The translations under genes and the position numbers were made by a program. Under the pieces are notes generated by a model. It did no database searches. It had not been told where the DNA came from and saw only the letters and a program-made list of their open reading frames with translations. From assembly GCA_027347545.1 (NCBI GenBank), contig DAIEQT010000526.1, positions 1-7,065 of the forward strand: a DNA stretch of 7,065 nucleotides, written 5' to 3'. This document shows positions 1-7,065 of the stretch, piece after piece. The number at the start of each line of letters is the position of its first letter. Within the stretch, counting starts at the first letter, position 1. The stretch is from Ignavibacteria bacterium (GTDB taxonomy: Bacteria; Bacteroidota; Ignavibacteria; Ignavibacteriales; Melioribacteraceae).

Positions 1-1
1 C

Positions 2-964
2 GGCATAATAGATATCACTGTAAATAGTATGCTCAATAGAACAATAACCTGGGCTATTGGTTTTGCCATTTCCATTATACTCAGATACCGCTTAAGGAAA
101 ATAGATTTCCTCGAATACTCTTTTGTATTTCTTTCAATAATTATTTTTGTGTCGTCGTTCTTATCTTCCATAGTATGGGAGGCATGTTCTTTAGTTGTTT
201 TCGAGTTTGTTAAACCGCTCAAAATGAATTTTAACGACATTACTTTTTGGTCGGTTACAGTAAGCATTTTTAGGAACAATGTAGTTTTTATAGGCTGGAC
301 CGGTTTATATTTTGGAATCAAGTTTTGGATTGAGTGGGTCTCACAGAAAGAAAAAACCGATAGCGCTTTAACTTTAGCACGCCATGCACAATACGAAATG
401 TTGCGCTATCAACTAAATCCTCATTTTCTTTTCAATACACTTAGCTCTTTGCGCGCATTAACTTCGGAAGAAAATGTAAAGGCTAAGGAAATTATTACTA
501 AGATTTCGGAATTTTTGCGCTATACTTTGATTGAGTGTAATGATGATGAAGTTCTGCTATCAAAAGAAGTTGAAGTGATTAAAAATTATTTGGATATTGA
601 AAAAGTAAGATTCGAAGATGAACTGCTGGTTGAGTTTGATATAGATTCACAAGCCGAAGAATGCTCAATTCCTATTTTTCTTATTCACCCACTTGTGGAA
701 AACGCTATTAAGCATGGGATGCAAACCAGTACTATTCCCCTCAAGATAGATATATCGGCAAAGATTATTGACGATACTTTGAACATTTGTGTCGGCAATA
801 CCGGCAAGTGGATTGAGAGGAAAGAAAAAGATTCTACTCAAAGAGGGTTGGAGAATATTAAAAGGAGACTTGAAATTTATTCCCCCAATCATCATGAATT
901 TCAAATAGTTAAAAACACTGACTCAATTCAAGTAAAGCTTTCTCTAAAAAAAAGAATTAAATAG
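2..964 (+). CDS. LytS/YehU-type sensor histidine kinase (5' partial)
   Basis: Membrane sensor kinase that should autophosphorylate on His and pass the phosphate to the regulator encoded 8 bp downstream. The frame is open to the left edge with no stop. The in-frame ATG at 29 has no Shine-Dalgarno, and relatives carry more N-terminal membrane segments, so the true start is probably outside the window. Counting from that ATG, hydrophobic segments lie near residues 6-20, 31-49 and 72-100. They are followed by a short helix (about 106-128) and the His_kinase domain. The phosphoacceptor is His132 in NPHFLFN (codon 422-424). The ATPase part has an N-box PLVENAIKHG (221-230), a G1-like VGNTG (255-259) where DNG is more usual, and a G2 stretch GLENIKRRL (273-281). 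No PAS, GAF or periplasmic sensor domain is visible, so sensing presumably uses the membrane segments. Class confidence is high; the ligand is unknown. Confidence 0.93.
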   Translation, partial: GIIDITVNSMLNRTITWAIGFAISIILRYRLRKIDFLEYSFVFLSIIIFVSSFLSSIVWEACSLVVFEFVKPLKMNFNDITFWSVTVSIFRNNVVFIGWTGLYFGIKFWIEWVSQKEKTDSALTLARHAQYEMLRYQLNPHFLFNTLSSLRALTSEENVKAKEIITKISEFLRYTLIECNDDEVLLSKEVEVIKNYLDIEKVRFEDELLVEFDIDSQAEECSIPIFLIHPLVENAIKHGMQTSTIPLKIDISAKIIDDTLNICVGNTGKWIERKEKDSTQRGLENIKRRLEIYSPNHHEFQIVKNTDSIQVKLSLKKRIK

Positions 965-972
965 TTCTTGAT

Positions 973-1698
973 ATGACACCTATTTACAAAGCGATTATAG
1001 TGGACGATGAAAAACTTGCCAGACTTGATCTTAGAAATGTTCTCAAGTCTATGGAAGATATAGAAATTATAGGAGAGGCTAACAGTGTAAACGCCGCCGA
1101 ACAGTTAATAAATAAGCTACATCCCAACCTTGTATTCCTTGATATACAATTGCGTGGTGAATCCGGATTTGACCTGCTTGACAAAATTGATGCCGAGCTG
1201 GATTTTGTATTTGTAACAGCCTACGATAAATATGCAATAAGGGCTTTTGAGGTGAATGCACAAGATTATTTATTAAAACCGGTAAGTGCAGACAGAATTA
1301 GATTAACAATAGGTAAGCTTACTCATAATGCAAATAAAGAAGCGGCAAGCCAGCGCCGCCTTAATTATGACGATGTCATCTTTCTTATGCTTAACAGCAG
1401 ATACAGATTTTTGAAGATCGAAACTATCATAGCTATAACATCGGAAGCGGATTATTCATATATCCACACTAATGATAAGGCTCGCTCTATAACAAGAAAA
1501 ACCATGAGAGAATGGGAAAGCCGGCTGCCGGAAAACCACTTTTGCCGTATCCACAGAGAAACAATTGTTAATCTGGAATACGTAACGAAAATTGACGATT
1601 CACTATCAAACTCTTATAAAGTTTTCTTAAAGGGAATTGAGAAGCCGTTTCTTATGAGCAGAAGATACGCAGCTAAAATAAAAGAGAAGTTTTTTTAA
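973..1698 (+). CDS. LytTR-family response regulator
   Basis: DNA-binding response regulator of the LytR/AlgR type and partner of the kinase just upstream. The receiver domain covers about residues 4-118, with the acidic pair Asp11/Asp12, phosphoacceptor Asp57 in VFLDIQL, switch Thr82 and conserved Lys102 in LLKP. A short linker leads to a LytTR domain at about 135-239. It includes EADYSYIHT, the ITRKTMREWE helix, the signature FCRIHRETIVNLEYV (190-204) and the terminal FLMSRRYAAKIKEKF. At 241 residues it has normal full length. The ATG at 973 is the only plausible start, because an in-frame TAA lies at 958-960. It has no clear Shine-Dalgarno, so translation is probably coupled to the kinase, which ends 8 bp upstream. 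LytTR proteins usually bind paired direct repeats near promoters. No such pair was recognised here, so its targets cannot be named. Confidence 0.96.
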   Translation: MTPIYKAIIVDDEKLARLDLRNVLKSMEDIEIIGEANSVNAAEQLINKLHPNLVFLDIQLRGESGFDLLDKIDAELDFVFVTAYDKYAIRAFEVNAQDYLLKPVSADRIRLTIGKLTHNANKEAASQRRLNYDDVIFLMLNSRYRFLKIETIIAITSEADYSYIHTNDKARSITRKTMREWESRLPENHFCRIHRETIVNLEYVTKIDDSLSNSYKVFLKGIEKPFLMSRRYAAKIKEKFF

Positions 1699-2109
1699 GA
1701 ACATCACTGTATCAGACTTGACATCTTCAGTTAATCATTTCGCGAACCCCAATGTCCAACTTCAAACCAGACTTTTTGACTAACTAATTTCAAAACCGAA
1801 TTTCGCACCTAATAACCACTCGTCGCATTTGCATTCTCATGTTAATGGTACCTTATTAACTTGCTATTAATCGTAAGGCAATAAATTCATTTACTGCTTT
1901 CAAATAGTAATCCAATGATTAAATTAGATTCTAAAAGAAAAAGAAATGAATAGAGAATTACTTCTTAATTGAGAGCATGTAGCCTATGTGAAGGGAAAAA
2001 TCTTATTTTTTTGCATAGAAAGACAATCACCATTCGAAAAACTTTTATACATACAGCTCATTGTAATCAATCACTAAATATGGACTCAAGGAACTTGGAG
2101 TAAGGAAAA
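1699..2109. other. 411-bp intergenic region, no gene seen
   Basis: This AT-rich spacer separates the two-component operon from the peptidase genes. No open frame of useful length and no RNA gene was recognised. The longest curiosity is an 8-codon ATG frame at 1946-1972 (MNRELLLN) without convincing support. An imperfect palindrome sits at 1842-1859: TTAAT, GGTACC, TT, ATTAA. A 5-bp AT-only inverted repeat occurs at 1956-1970. No GC-rich hairpin with a T-run follows the regulator's stop, so where that transcript ends is unclear. The promoter for the peptidase genes should lie here, but neither a good -35/-10 pair nor a Bacteroidetes-type TAnnTTTG element could be picked with confidence. Confidence 0.7.
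2084..2106 (+). promoter_or_regulatory. Ribosome binding region of the M16 gene, within a small hairpin
   Basis: GGAG at 2097-2100 lies 9 bp before the ATG at 2110, and a second purine run AAGGA (2102-2106) lies 3 bp before it. The in-frame TAA at 2101-2103 fixes this ATG as the first possible start. The GGAG is also the 3' arm of an imperfect hairpin. ACTCAAG (2084-2090) can pair with CTTGGAGT (2094-2101) around a GAA loop, with one bulged G. If it forms in the mRNA it would mask GGAG but leave AAGGA free. The pairing is read directly; any effect on translation is inference. Confidence 0.5.
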
Positions 2110-4725
2110 ATGAAAAACACAAAACCCAACTTTTTATTAATCATACTATTTGCAATTATTTTTTTAGCTCAGATTATAAGCGCTCAAGAAAAAGTACAAG
2201 CAACTTCACAAACACAAGCGGCTCCCACACTTCCTAAGGGAGTTTCAATTTATCAACTCGATAACGGCATTCATGTTCTATTAATTGAAAATCCGGCGTT
2301 ACCAATGGTCGGCGCGAATGTGATTATCAAAGTCGGTTCTGCTTACGAATCGTTTTCCACAAGCGGAATGAGCCACATGCTTGAGCATCTTCTCTTCAAC
2401 GGAACAACTACCAGAATTCAAAAGCAGCTTTATGATGATGTTGATATGATTGGTGGATACAACAACGCCAGCACAACGGAATACTACACCAACTTTATGA
2501 TGGTTACGCCGACAGAGAATATCAGAAAGGGGATGGAAATTCAAGCTGATATGCTTTTCAACTCTATTCTTCCAAACGAAAAGTTTGAAAAAGAAAAGGG
2601 AATTGTGCTGGAAGAAATTTCCAAAAGTTTGATTAATCCAACCGAACAATTTGAAAGGAATACGCTTTCTGTTTTGTATGAAGGACACGCTCTTTCGCTC
2701 CCAACGCTCGGTACTTATTCAACAATTCAATCAATGAAGCGGGATGATGTGAATTCCTTCTACAGAAATTATTATGTGCCCAACAATATGATTTTGAGCG
2801 TCATTGGAAATTTCCAAACTAAGCCAATGCTTGCAATGATTAAAGAGATTTACGGGAAAGCAAATTCCGGGCAAGTTAATTACGATGCAAATCCGCAATG
2901 GGCAACCGGATTTCAAAATTCCATAATAGAAGCAAGCACCGACAAAACTTACTACCGGTTCTATGATGGCGAAGAAAAAGCTGTGCAATTGTTCTATCAG
3001 ATTCCGCTGAAAGGTTCCGGAGGATATTTCCAGTTAATGCAAATGGTGCTTGATAAGAACAAAGACACAATTCAAACAGCAATTAAAAATGAGTTTCAGC
3101 AGAATATTAAATCTGTAAAATTTGCGACCAGACTAACACCAATTAAAAATTATCTTGAAGCAACAGTAATTATCACCAAAGATGTTGATCTGAATGCTCT
3201 CGCTAATTCGCTTTCAACAAAATTAGCCAGCTTAAATTTTACTCTGTCTATCGAGACATTAAACTTTGAAGCCACAAAAGCCCGGACAGAATTTGTTAGA
3301 AATATAGAGAAACCGCACATGTTCGGAATTTATAATTCAAACGCAATTGTGCTTGAAGGTATTGAATCTGTAATAGCTTCTTTTAGCGGCAACGAATTAT
3401 ATAAAGCGGCAAAAGAATTAGAACCATTGAAAATCACTTCCAAACCTCTAGTGTTGGTTCAAACTCCTTCTGCAAAAGGCGGAAAGGAAGCTACGGCTGT
3501 TGTAAGTAATATAAAGCAATTCAAAGATGATGCTACCGGAAAAAATTTGATAGTAGTCCAAAATGAAGTAAGCAATCTATTAGCTGTTCACTATTTAGTG
3601 AAGCACAAAGCTGTTTATGAATCCAAGTATGGAAAGGATGCTGCAAAAATTCTTCACGATTGTTTAGATCAGCGATTCAAAGCACCGGATAATCAAAAGG
3701 TTAGCAGTAAGTATGGCTTTACTTATACGGTTAATGATAATCCAATGATTCCGATGGATGATATTTATCTGCATCCCGATTTTGGTTATGTAAGAGTAGA
3801 AGGACTTGCAGATGATCTAAACGGAGCCATCAATTATTTGAACGGTGTCTTTACAGATTTCATTCCGACAGAAGCTGAGTTTAAAAAGTCTGTAGAAAAG
3901 TTCAAAGGTATGAGCATGATGATGATGGGCGGCGACAAACCTAAAAAAGTTTTTGATGCGGATTATAAAACTTTAGTCTATGAACCGAATAGTCTAGCAC
4001 AGAACCAACCTGAATTGACTTACGGGAATATGCTTTCGTTTGCGAAAGAATATTTTCAACCTTCCAACATGATTATCTCGGTTGTTTCGCCAGGAACTCC
4101 GGAAACAGTTAATACACATTTCAGCACTCTCAAGTTTTCGCCAATTCAAAATGAGCCGGCTGTATTCACTAATGTATTCCAAACAAAAACAAAACCGGAA
4201 ACAATTGATAAACCGGGCGGCGGAGAGCGGTCATATTTATTCTACGGATTTGTAAGCGAGATTGATAAAAAAGACGCTCCGGCAATTCAAGCTCTTTCAT
4301 TGGTTCTCTCAGATAATATTGTTTTTGATATTCGAGAGAAACAAGGTATGGCTTACGGAATGAGTGCCGGAATTGAAGTGACTGGTAACAAAGCTCTCTT
4401 CTTTATCAACCAAGGTACCCGTCCACAGAATGTAGATAAACTAATTCCACAATATCCTCGCTTCTTCGAAATGGAAGCTATTGATACTCTTTCGCAAAAG
4501 ACTGTTGAGAAATCTATCAATATGTATTTGGGTAGAATGATGTTCAGAAGACTCTCAAGCATAAACCAGGCATTCTATTTGGGAAGCTCTGCTTACTTCT
4601 TTAACGATTACAGTAACGATAAAAATTTTCTCGATGCACTAAAAACCGTTAAACTGGCTGATGTTAAAGCAGTAGCAAAAAAATATATGAAGAAAGTTAA
4701 CCCGATGACTTTGATAGTTAGATAG
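2110..4725 (+). CDS. Exported two-half M16 family zinc metallopeptidase
   Basis: Predicted exported zinc endopeptidase or oligopeptidase of the pitrilysin/processing-peptidase superfamily, clan ME. A signal peptide occupies residues 1-25 (Lys start, hydrophobic LLIILFAIIFLA core, likely cleavage after ISA before QEK). The first M16 domain (about 44-240) carries the inverted zinc motif HMLEH, with His89, Glu92 and His93. Glu169 in VLEEI, 76 residues after His93, is the expected third ligand. An M16_C-like domain follows to about 400. The second half repeats the fold without the zinc motif (about 476-650). It ends in another C-terminal domain with REKQGMAYG (742-750), whose Arg742 and Tyr749 match the substrate-binding Arg/Tyr pair of active M16 enzymes. 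At 871 residues both halves are fused in one chain, as in pitrilysin-like enzymes. There is a Met-rich stretch at 601-606 and a GGG loop at 703-705. It probably forms an operon with the next gene. Its substrate is unknown, but peptides outside the cytoplasm are likely. Confidence 0.95.
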   Translation: MKNTKPNFLLIILFAIIFLAQIISAQEKVQATSQTQAAPTLPKGVSIYQLDNGIHVLLIENPALPMVGANVIIKVGSAYESFSTSGMSHMLEHLLFNGTTTRIQKQLYDDVDMIGGYNNASTTEYYTNFMMVTPTENIRKGMEIQADMLFNSILPNEKFEKEKGIVLEEISKSLINPTEQFERNTLSVLYEGHALSLPTLGTYSTIQSMKRDDVNSFYRNYYVPNNMILSVIGNFQTKPMLAMIKEIYGKANSGQVNYDANPQWATGFQNSIIEASTDKTYYRFYDGEEKAVQLFYQIPLKGSGGYFQLMQMVLDKNKDTIQTAIKNEFQQNIKSVKFATRLTPIKNYLEATVIITKDVDLNALANSLSTKLASLNFTLSIETLNFEATKARTEFVRNIEKPHMFGIYNSNAIVLEGIESVIASFSGNELYKAAKELEPLKITSKPLVLVQTPSAKGGKEATAVVSNIKQFKDDATGKNLIVVQNEVSNLLAVHYLVKHKAVYESKYGKDAAKILHDCLDQRFKAPDNQKVSSKYGFTYTVNDNPMIPMDDIYLHPDFGYVRVEGLADDLNGAINYLNGVFTDFIPTEAEFKKSVEKFKGMSMMMMGGDKPKKVFDADYKTLVYEPNSLAQNQPELTYGNMLSFAKEYFQPSNMIISVVSPGTPETVNTHFSTLKFSPIQNEPAVFTNVFQTKTKPETIDKPGGGERSYLFYGFVSEIDKKDAPAIQALSLVLSDNIVFDIREKQGMAYGMSAGIEVTGNKALFFINQGTRPQNVDKLIPQYPRFFEMEAIDTLSQKTVEKSINMYLGRMMFRRLSSINQAFYLGSSAYFFNDYSNDKNFLDALKTVKLADVKAVAKKYMKKVNPMTLIVR

Positions 4726-4789
4726 CAAACTATTGTTCAGTCATTCAATAAAAATTAGTAGTTCGTAACGGACTTAATTGGAGAACAAG
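4726..4789 (+). promoter_or_regulatory. 64-bp spacer with Shine-Dalgarno for the second peptidase gene
   Basis: The spacer contains no hairpin followed by a T-run, which supports co-transcription of the two peptidase genes. GGAG at 4780-4783 lies 6 bp before the ATG at 4790, a near-ideal spacing, and decides that start. An in-frame TAA at 4775-4777 closes the frame just upstream. The sequence around this GGAG (TTGGAG) resembles that before the M16 gene. Confidence 0.65.
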
Positions 4790-7065
4790 ATGTTTAAGAA
4801 AATAGTTTTTTTATTTACACTGATTTTATTTACAACAGCAATTCAAGCCGGCTCAACCATTCATCATAAATTATCTGTTAAGGTTGATCCAACTAAACAT
4901 TCGTTTGAAGCTGTGGATCAAATTACTATTCCGGCAGCGCAGGCAAAAGCGAATATGTATTTCCTTCTTAATGGCGATTTGAATATTTCTTCCGAAACGC
5001 CTGGTGTTAATGTTAAGTTGAGTCAAGAAGGAATTAAAGCCGAAGATTTTGGAATGGACAGAGAAGATTTCCATCTCGCTTCAGAGTTCAAACAAAATAA
5101 ATACTCGATTACTTTTTCTAATGAGGTGAAGGGTGATCAAACTTTTACTCTAAAATTTAGCGGCGTAATAAATTATTCTATCAAACAGATTGGCGAAGAA
5201 TACGCAAGAGGATTCAGCCAAACGCCCGGCATCATTGACGAAAAGGGAACATACCTTGGCGGTTCAACTTACTGGGTTCCCTGGTTCAACGATAATTGGA
5301 TTAGTTTTGAATTAACCACAGCAATGCCGAAAGGTTGGAGCGTTGTTAGTCAAGGCAAGAGAACTCACAACGAATTGAAAGATGATATGCAGACAAGTGT
5401 TTGGGATTCTCCCGAACCGATGGAAGAAGTTTATTTGATTGCTGCCAAATTTAATGAGTACTCCAAATCCGCCAGCGCTATTGATGTAATGGCGTTTCTG
5501 CGCACACCGGATGAAACTCTAGCAAATAAGTATTTGGAAACAACGGCGCAGTATCTTGAAATGTACCGCAAGTTGATTGGTCCTTATCCGTTTACAAAAT
5601 TTGCTTTGGTAGAAAATTTTTGGGAAACCGGTTATGGTATGCCTTCCTTTACACTTTTGGGCGAACAAATAATAAGATTCCCGTTCATCCTTCATTCTTC
5701 CTATCCGCATGAACTTCTTCATAATTATTGGGGAAACAGCGCCTACATAGATTTCAAGAGCGGCAACTGGTGCGAAGGATTAACGGCTTATATGGCAGAT
5801 CATCTTATCGCAGAGCAGCGCGGGCAGGCAGATGAGTACAGAAGGACGACACTTCAGAAATATACCGACTATGTTAATGCGGCTAACGACTTTCCGCTCA
5901 ATAAATTCATCTCCAGAACAAATCCTTCTTCCGAAGCAATCGGTTACGGCAAAAGTTCGATGCTCTGGAATATGCTTCGCGAGCTTGTTGGTGATGAAGC
6001 GTTCGTAAAAGGTTTTCAGAAATTTTACAGCGATAACAAATTCAAAGCGGCTTCATTTGATGATATCAGAAAGTCATTTGAAAGTGTTAGCGGAAAAGAC
6101 CTTAAATCATTTTTTGATGAATGGGTAAATAGAAAAGGTGCACCGGAGTTAAGTATTTCGAATGTAAAATGTGAAAAGAAAGACAATCAGTACCTACTTC
6201 AGTTTACTCTAAAGCAGCTTCAAAAAGAGGAAGTATTTGTTGTTGATGTTCCGGTAGCAATTTCCTTTGCTAAAAATGTTGTAGTGAAAAAAGTAGCAAT
6301 GACCGGCAAAGAACAAAAGTGTGAATTTACCTTTGCTGAAAATCCGCTCTTAGTGCAAATTGATCCGCAGTTCAATCTCTTTAGAAAATTGAACTACAAA
6401 GAAATTCCACCTTCACTTTCAAAAATTTTCGGTGCCGAAGACTTGCTGATTGTACTTCCTTCTACTGCGGCTAAAGAAAAATTAGAATACTACCAGCAGT
6501 TAGCAAATATCTGGTCGGAAGACAAAACAAAAAAGATCGAAGTTGCACTCGACAGCAAATACAAGAAACTACCTGCTGATAAGAACATTTGGATTTTTGG
6601 AGCGGAGAACAAGTTTACATCAGTTATTAAAAATGGTTTAAAAGACTATAACAGTGAAATTAAAAACGGTAATGTTTTATTAGGCAAGACTGAATATCCA
6701 ACAGCAAATAATAGCTTCATTATTTCGGTTCGCCATCCGGAAAATCCAAGTAATGTTCTGGTTTATTTATCTACAGAGAATAAAGATGCTATTGGCGGGC
6801 TGGCAAAAAAACTTCCTCACTATGGTAAATATAGTTATCTGGTTTTTGAGGGAAATGAACCCGCAAATACCGGAAAAGGCGAGTGGGGTTCTGTTAATTC
6901 TCCTCTATCTGCAAAAGTGATTACAAAGGGCGAAAAAATAACCAACGAAAGTTTGCCGGAATTATCAAAACGTAAAGCGCTATCAATGCTGACACCGGTT
7001 TTCTCTTCCGAACGAATGTTGAAGACAGTTCAATTTTTAGCGAGCGAAGAATTGGCTGGAAGAGG
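4790..7065 (+). CDS. Exported M1-like (gluzincin) metallopeptidase, probably fused to an M28 domain (3' partial)
   Basis: Predicted exported zinc peptidase; 758 codons are visible and the frame is still open at the right edge. The start is set by GGAG 6 bp upstream. A signal peptide spans residues 1-20, with likely cleavage after IQA. An M1-type N-terminal β-domain covers about 25-225. The catalytic domain (about 235-450) has zinc motif HELLH with His307, Glu308 and His311, then Glu329 in GNWCEGLTAY. The probable transition-state Tyr386 lies in GYGKSSMLW. The GAMEN exopeptidase loop of classical M1 enzymes is replaced by TGYGMPSFTLLG (280-291), as in a divergent M1 branch, so aminopeptidase activity of this domain is not assured. 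A β-rich stretch (about 452-530) and an α/β region of unclear function (about 540-700) follow. The final residues, with FLASEELAGR at 749-758, resemble the opening of M28 aminopeptidase domains. Family call for the M1 part is strong; the M28 part is inferred from about 20 residues. Confidence 0.9.
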   Translation, partial: MFKKIVFLFTLILFTTAIQAGSTIHHKLSVKVDPTKHSFEAVDQITIPAAQAKANMYFLLNGDLNISSETPGVNVKLSQEGIKAEDFGMDREDFHLASEFKQNKYSITFSNEVKGDQTFTLKFSGVINYSIKQIGEEYARGFSQTPGIIDEKGTYLGGSTYWVPWFNDNWISFELTTAMPKGWSVVSQGKRTHNELKDDMQTSVWDSPEPMEEVYLIAAKFNEYSKSASAIDVMAFLRTPDETLANKYLETTAQYLEMYRKLIGPYPFTKFALVENFWETGYGMPSFTLLGEQIIRFPFILHSSYPHELLHNYWGNSAYIDFKSGNWCEGLTAYMADHLIAEQRGQADEYRRTTLQKYTDYVNAANDFPLNKFISRTNPSSEAIGYGKSSMLWNMLRELVGDEAFVKGFQKFYSDNKFKAASFDDIRKSFESVSGKDLKSFFDEWVNRKGAPELSISNVKCEKKDNQYLLQFTLKQLQKEEVFVVDVPVAISFAKNVVVKKVAMTGKEQKCEFTFAENPLLVQIDPQFNLFRKLNYKEIPPSLSKIFGAEDLLIVLPSTAAKEKLEYYQQLANIWSEDKTKKIEVALDSKYKKLPADKNIWIFGAENKFTSVIKNGLKDYNSEIKNGNVLLGKTEYPTANNSFIISVRHPENPSNVLVYLSTENKDAIGGLAKKLPHYGKYSYLVFEGNEPANTGKGEWGSVNSPLSAKVITKGEKITNESLPELSKRKALSMLTPVFSSERMLKTVQFLASEELAGR

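Noticed and set aside
29..31. ATG at 29 as the true start of the histidine kinase
   Set aside because: The frame is open upstream to the window edge, there is no Shine-Dalgarno, and the family normally has additional N-terminal membrane sequence.
1718..1723. Perfect TTGACA hexamer after the response regulator, a possible -35 box
   Set aside because: At spacings of 16 to 18 bp the sequence is TCGCGA or CGCGAA, with nothing resembling TATAAT, so no promoter is called.
1761..1800. Imperfect direct repeat TTCAAACCAGAC / TTCAAAACCGAA as a possible LytTR operator
   Set aside because: The copies start 28 bp apart and do not match the usual LytTR half-site or spacing of roughly two helical turns; similarity is within chance for AT-rich DNA.
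1946..1972. Eight-codon ATG frame (MNRELLLN) as a possible leader peptide
   Set aside because: It is too short, no attenuator hairpins follow it, and there is no clear link to an amino-acid pathway.
2299..2688. 129-codon minus-strand open frame inside the M16 gene
   Set aside because: It lies wholly opposite conserved M16 coding sequence, including the zinc motif, and its translation shows no family features, so it is a shadow.
4726..4789. Possible terminator between the two peptidase genes
   Set aside because: Only a very short CGT/ACG pairing is present, with no stable stem or T-run.

Overview
This is a compact, AT-rich bacterial window with all genes on the + strand. It falls into two blocks separated by a 411-bp non-coding gap. 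The protein style suggests the Bacteroidota/Ignavibacteriota/Chlorobiota area: a LytS-type kinase paired with a LytTR regulator, and exported M16 and M1-like metallopeptidases. Usable GGAG Shine-Dalgarno sites before both peptidase genes fit an Ignavibacteria-like genome somewhat better than classical Bacteroidia, which rarely use them. This placement is an inference from protein and signal style, not a measured assignment.

Left block (2-1698). A membrane-bound sensor histidine kinase of the LytS/YehU (His_kinase) class is open at the left edge, so its N-terminus lies outside the window. Eight bases after its stop comes a response regulator with a receiver domain and a LytTR DNA-binding domain. 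The two form a conventional two-component operon. The signal and the regulated genes cannot be read from the sequence.

Gap (1699-2109). No gene, RNA or convincing terminator or promoter was found. It holds a few weak inverted repeats. A small hairpin immediately before the next gene includes that gene's GGAG.

Right block (2110-7065). Two exported zinc metallopeptidase genes are separated by 64 bp and probably co-transcribed. The first is a complete 871-residue two-half M16 peptidase with an intact HxxEH...E site in its first half and a degenerate second half. The second runs off the right edge. Its first ~450 residues are a gluzincin (M1-like) domain with HELLH and a downstream Glu. A β-rich and α/β region follows, and the last visible residues look like the opening of an M28-type aminopeptidase domain, so the full protein is probably an M1-M28 fusion. 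Both carry signal peptides, so they probably act together on peptides in the periplasm or outside the cell. Whether the two-component system controls them is unknown.

I see no mobile element, CRISPR array, tRNA, rRNA or new defence-like system. The most interesting object is the double-peptidase protein at the right end and its pairing with the M16 enzyme.
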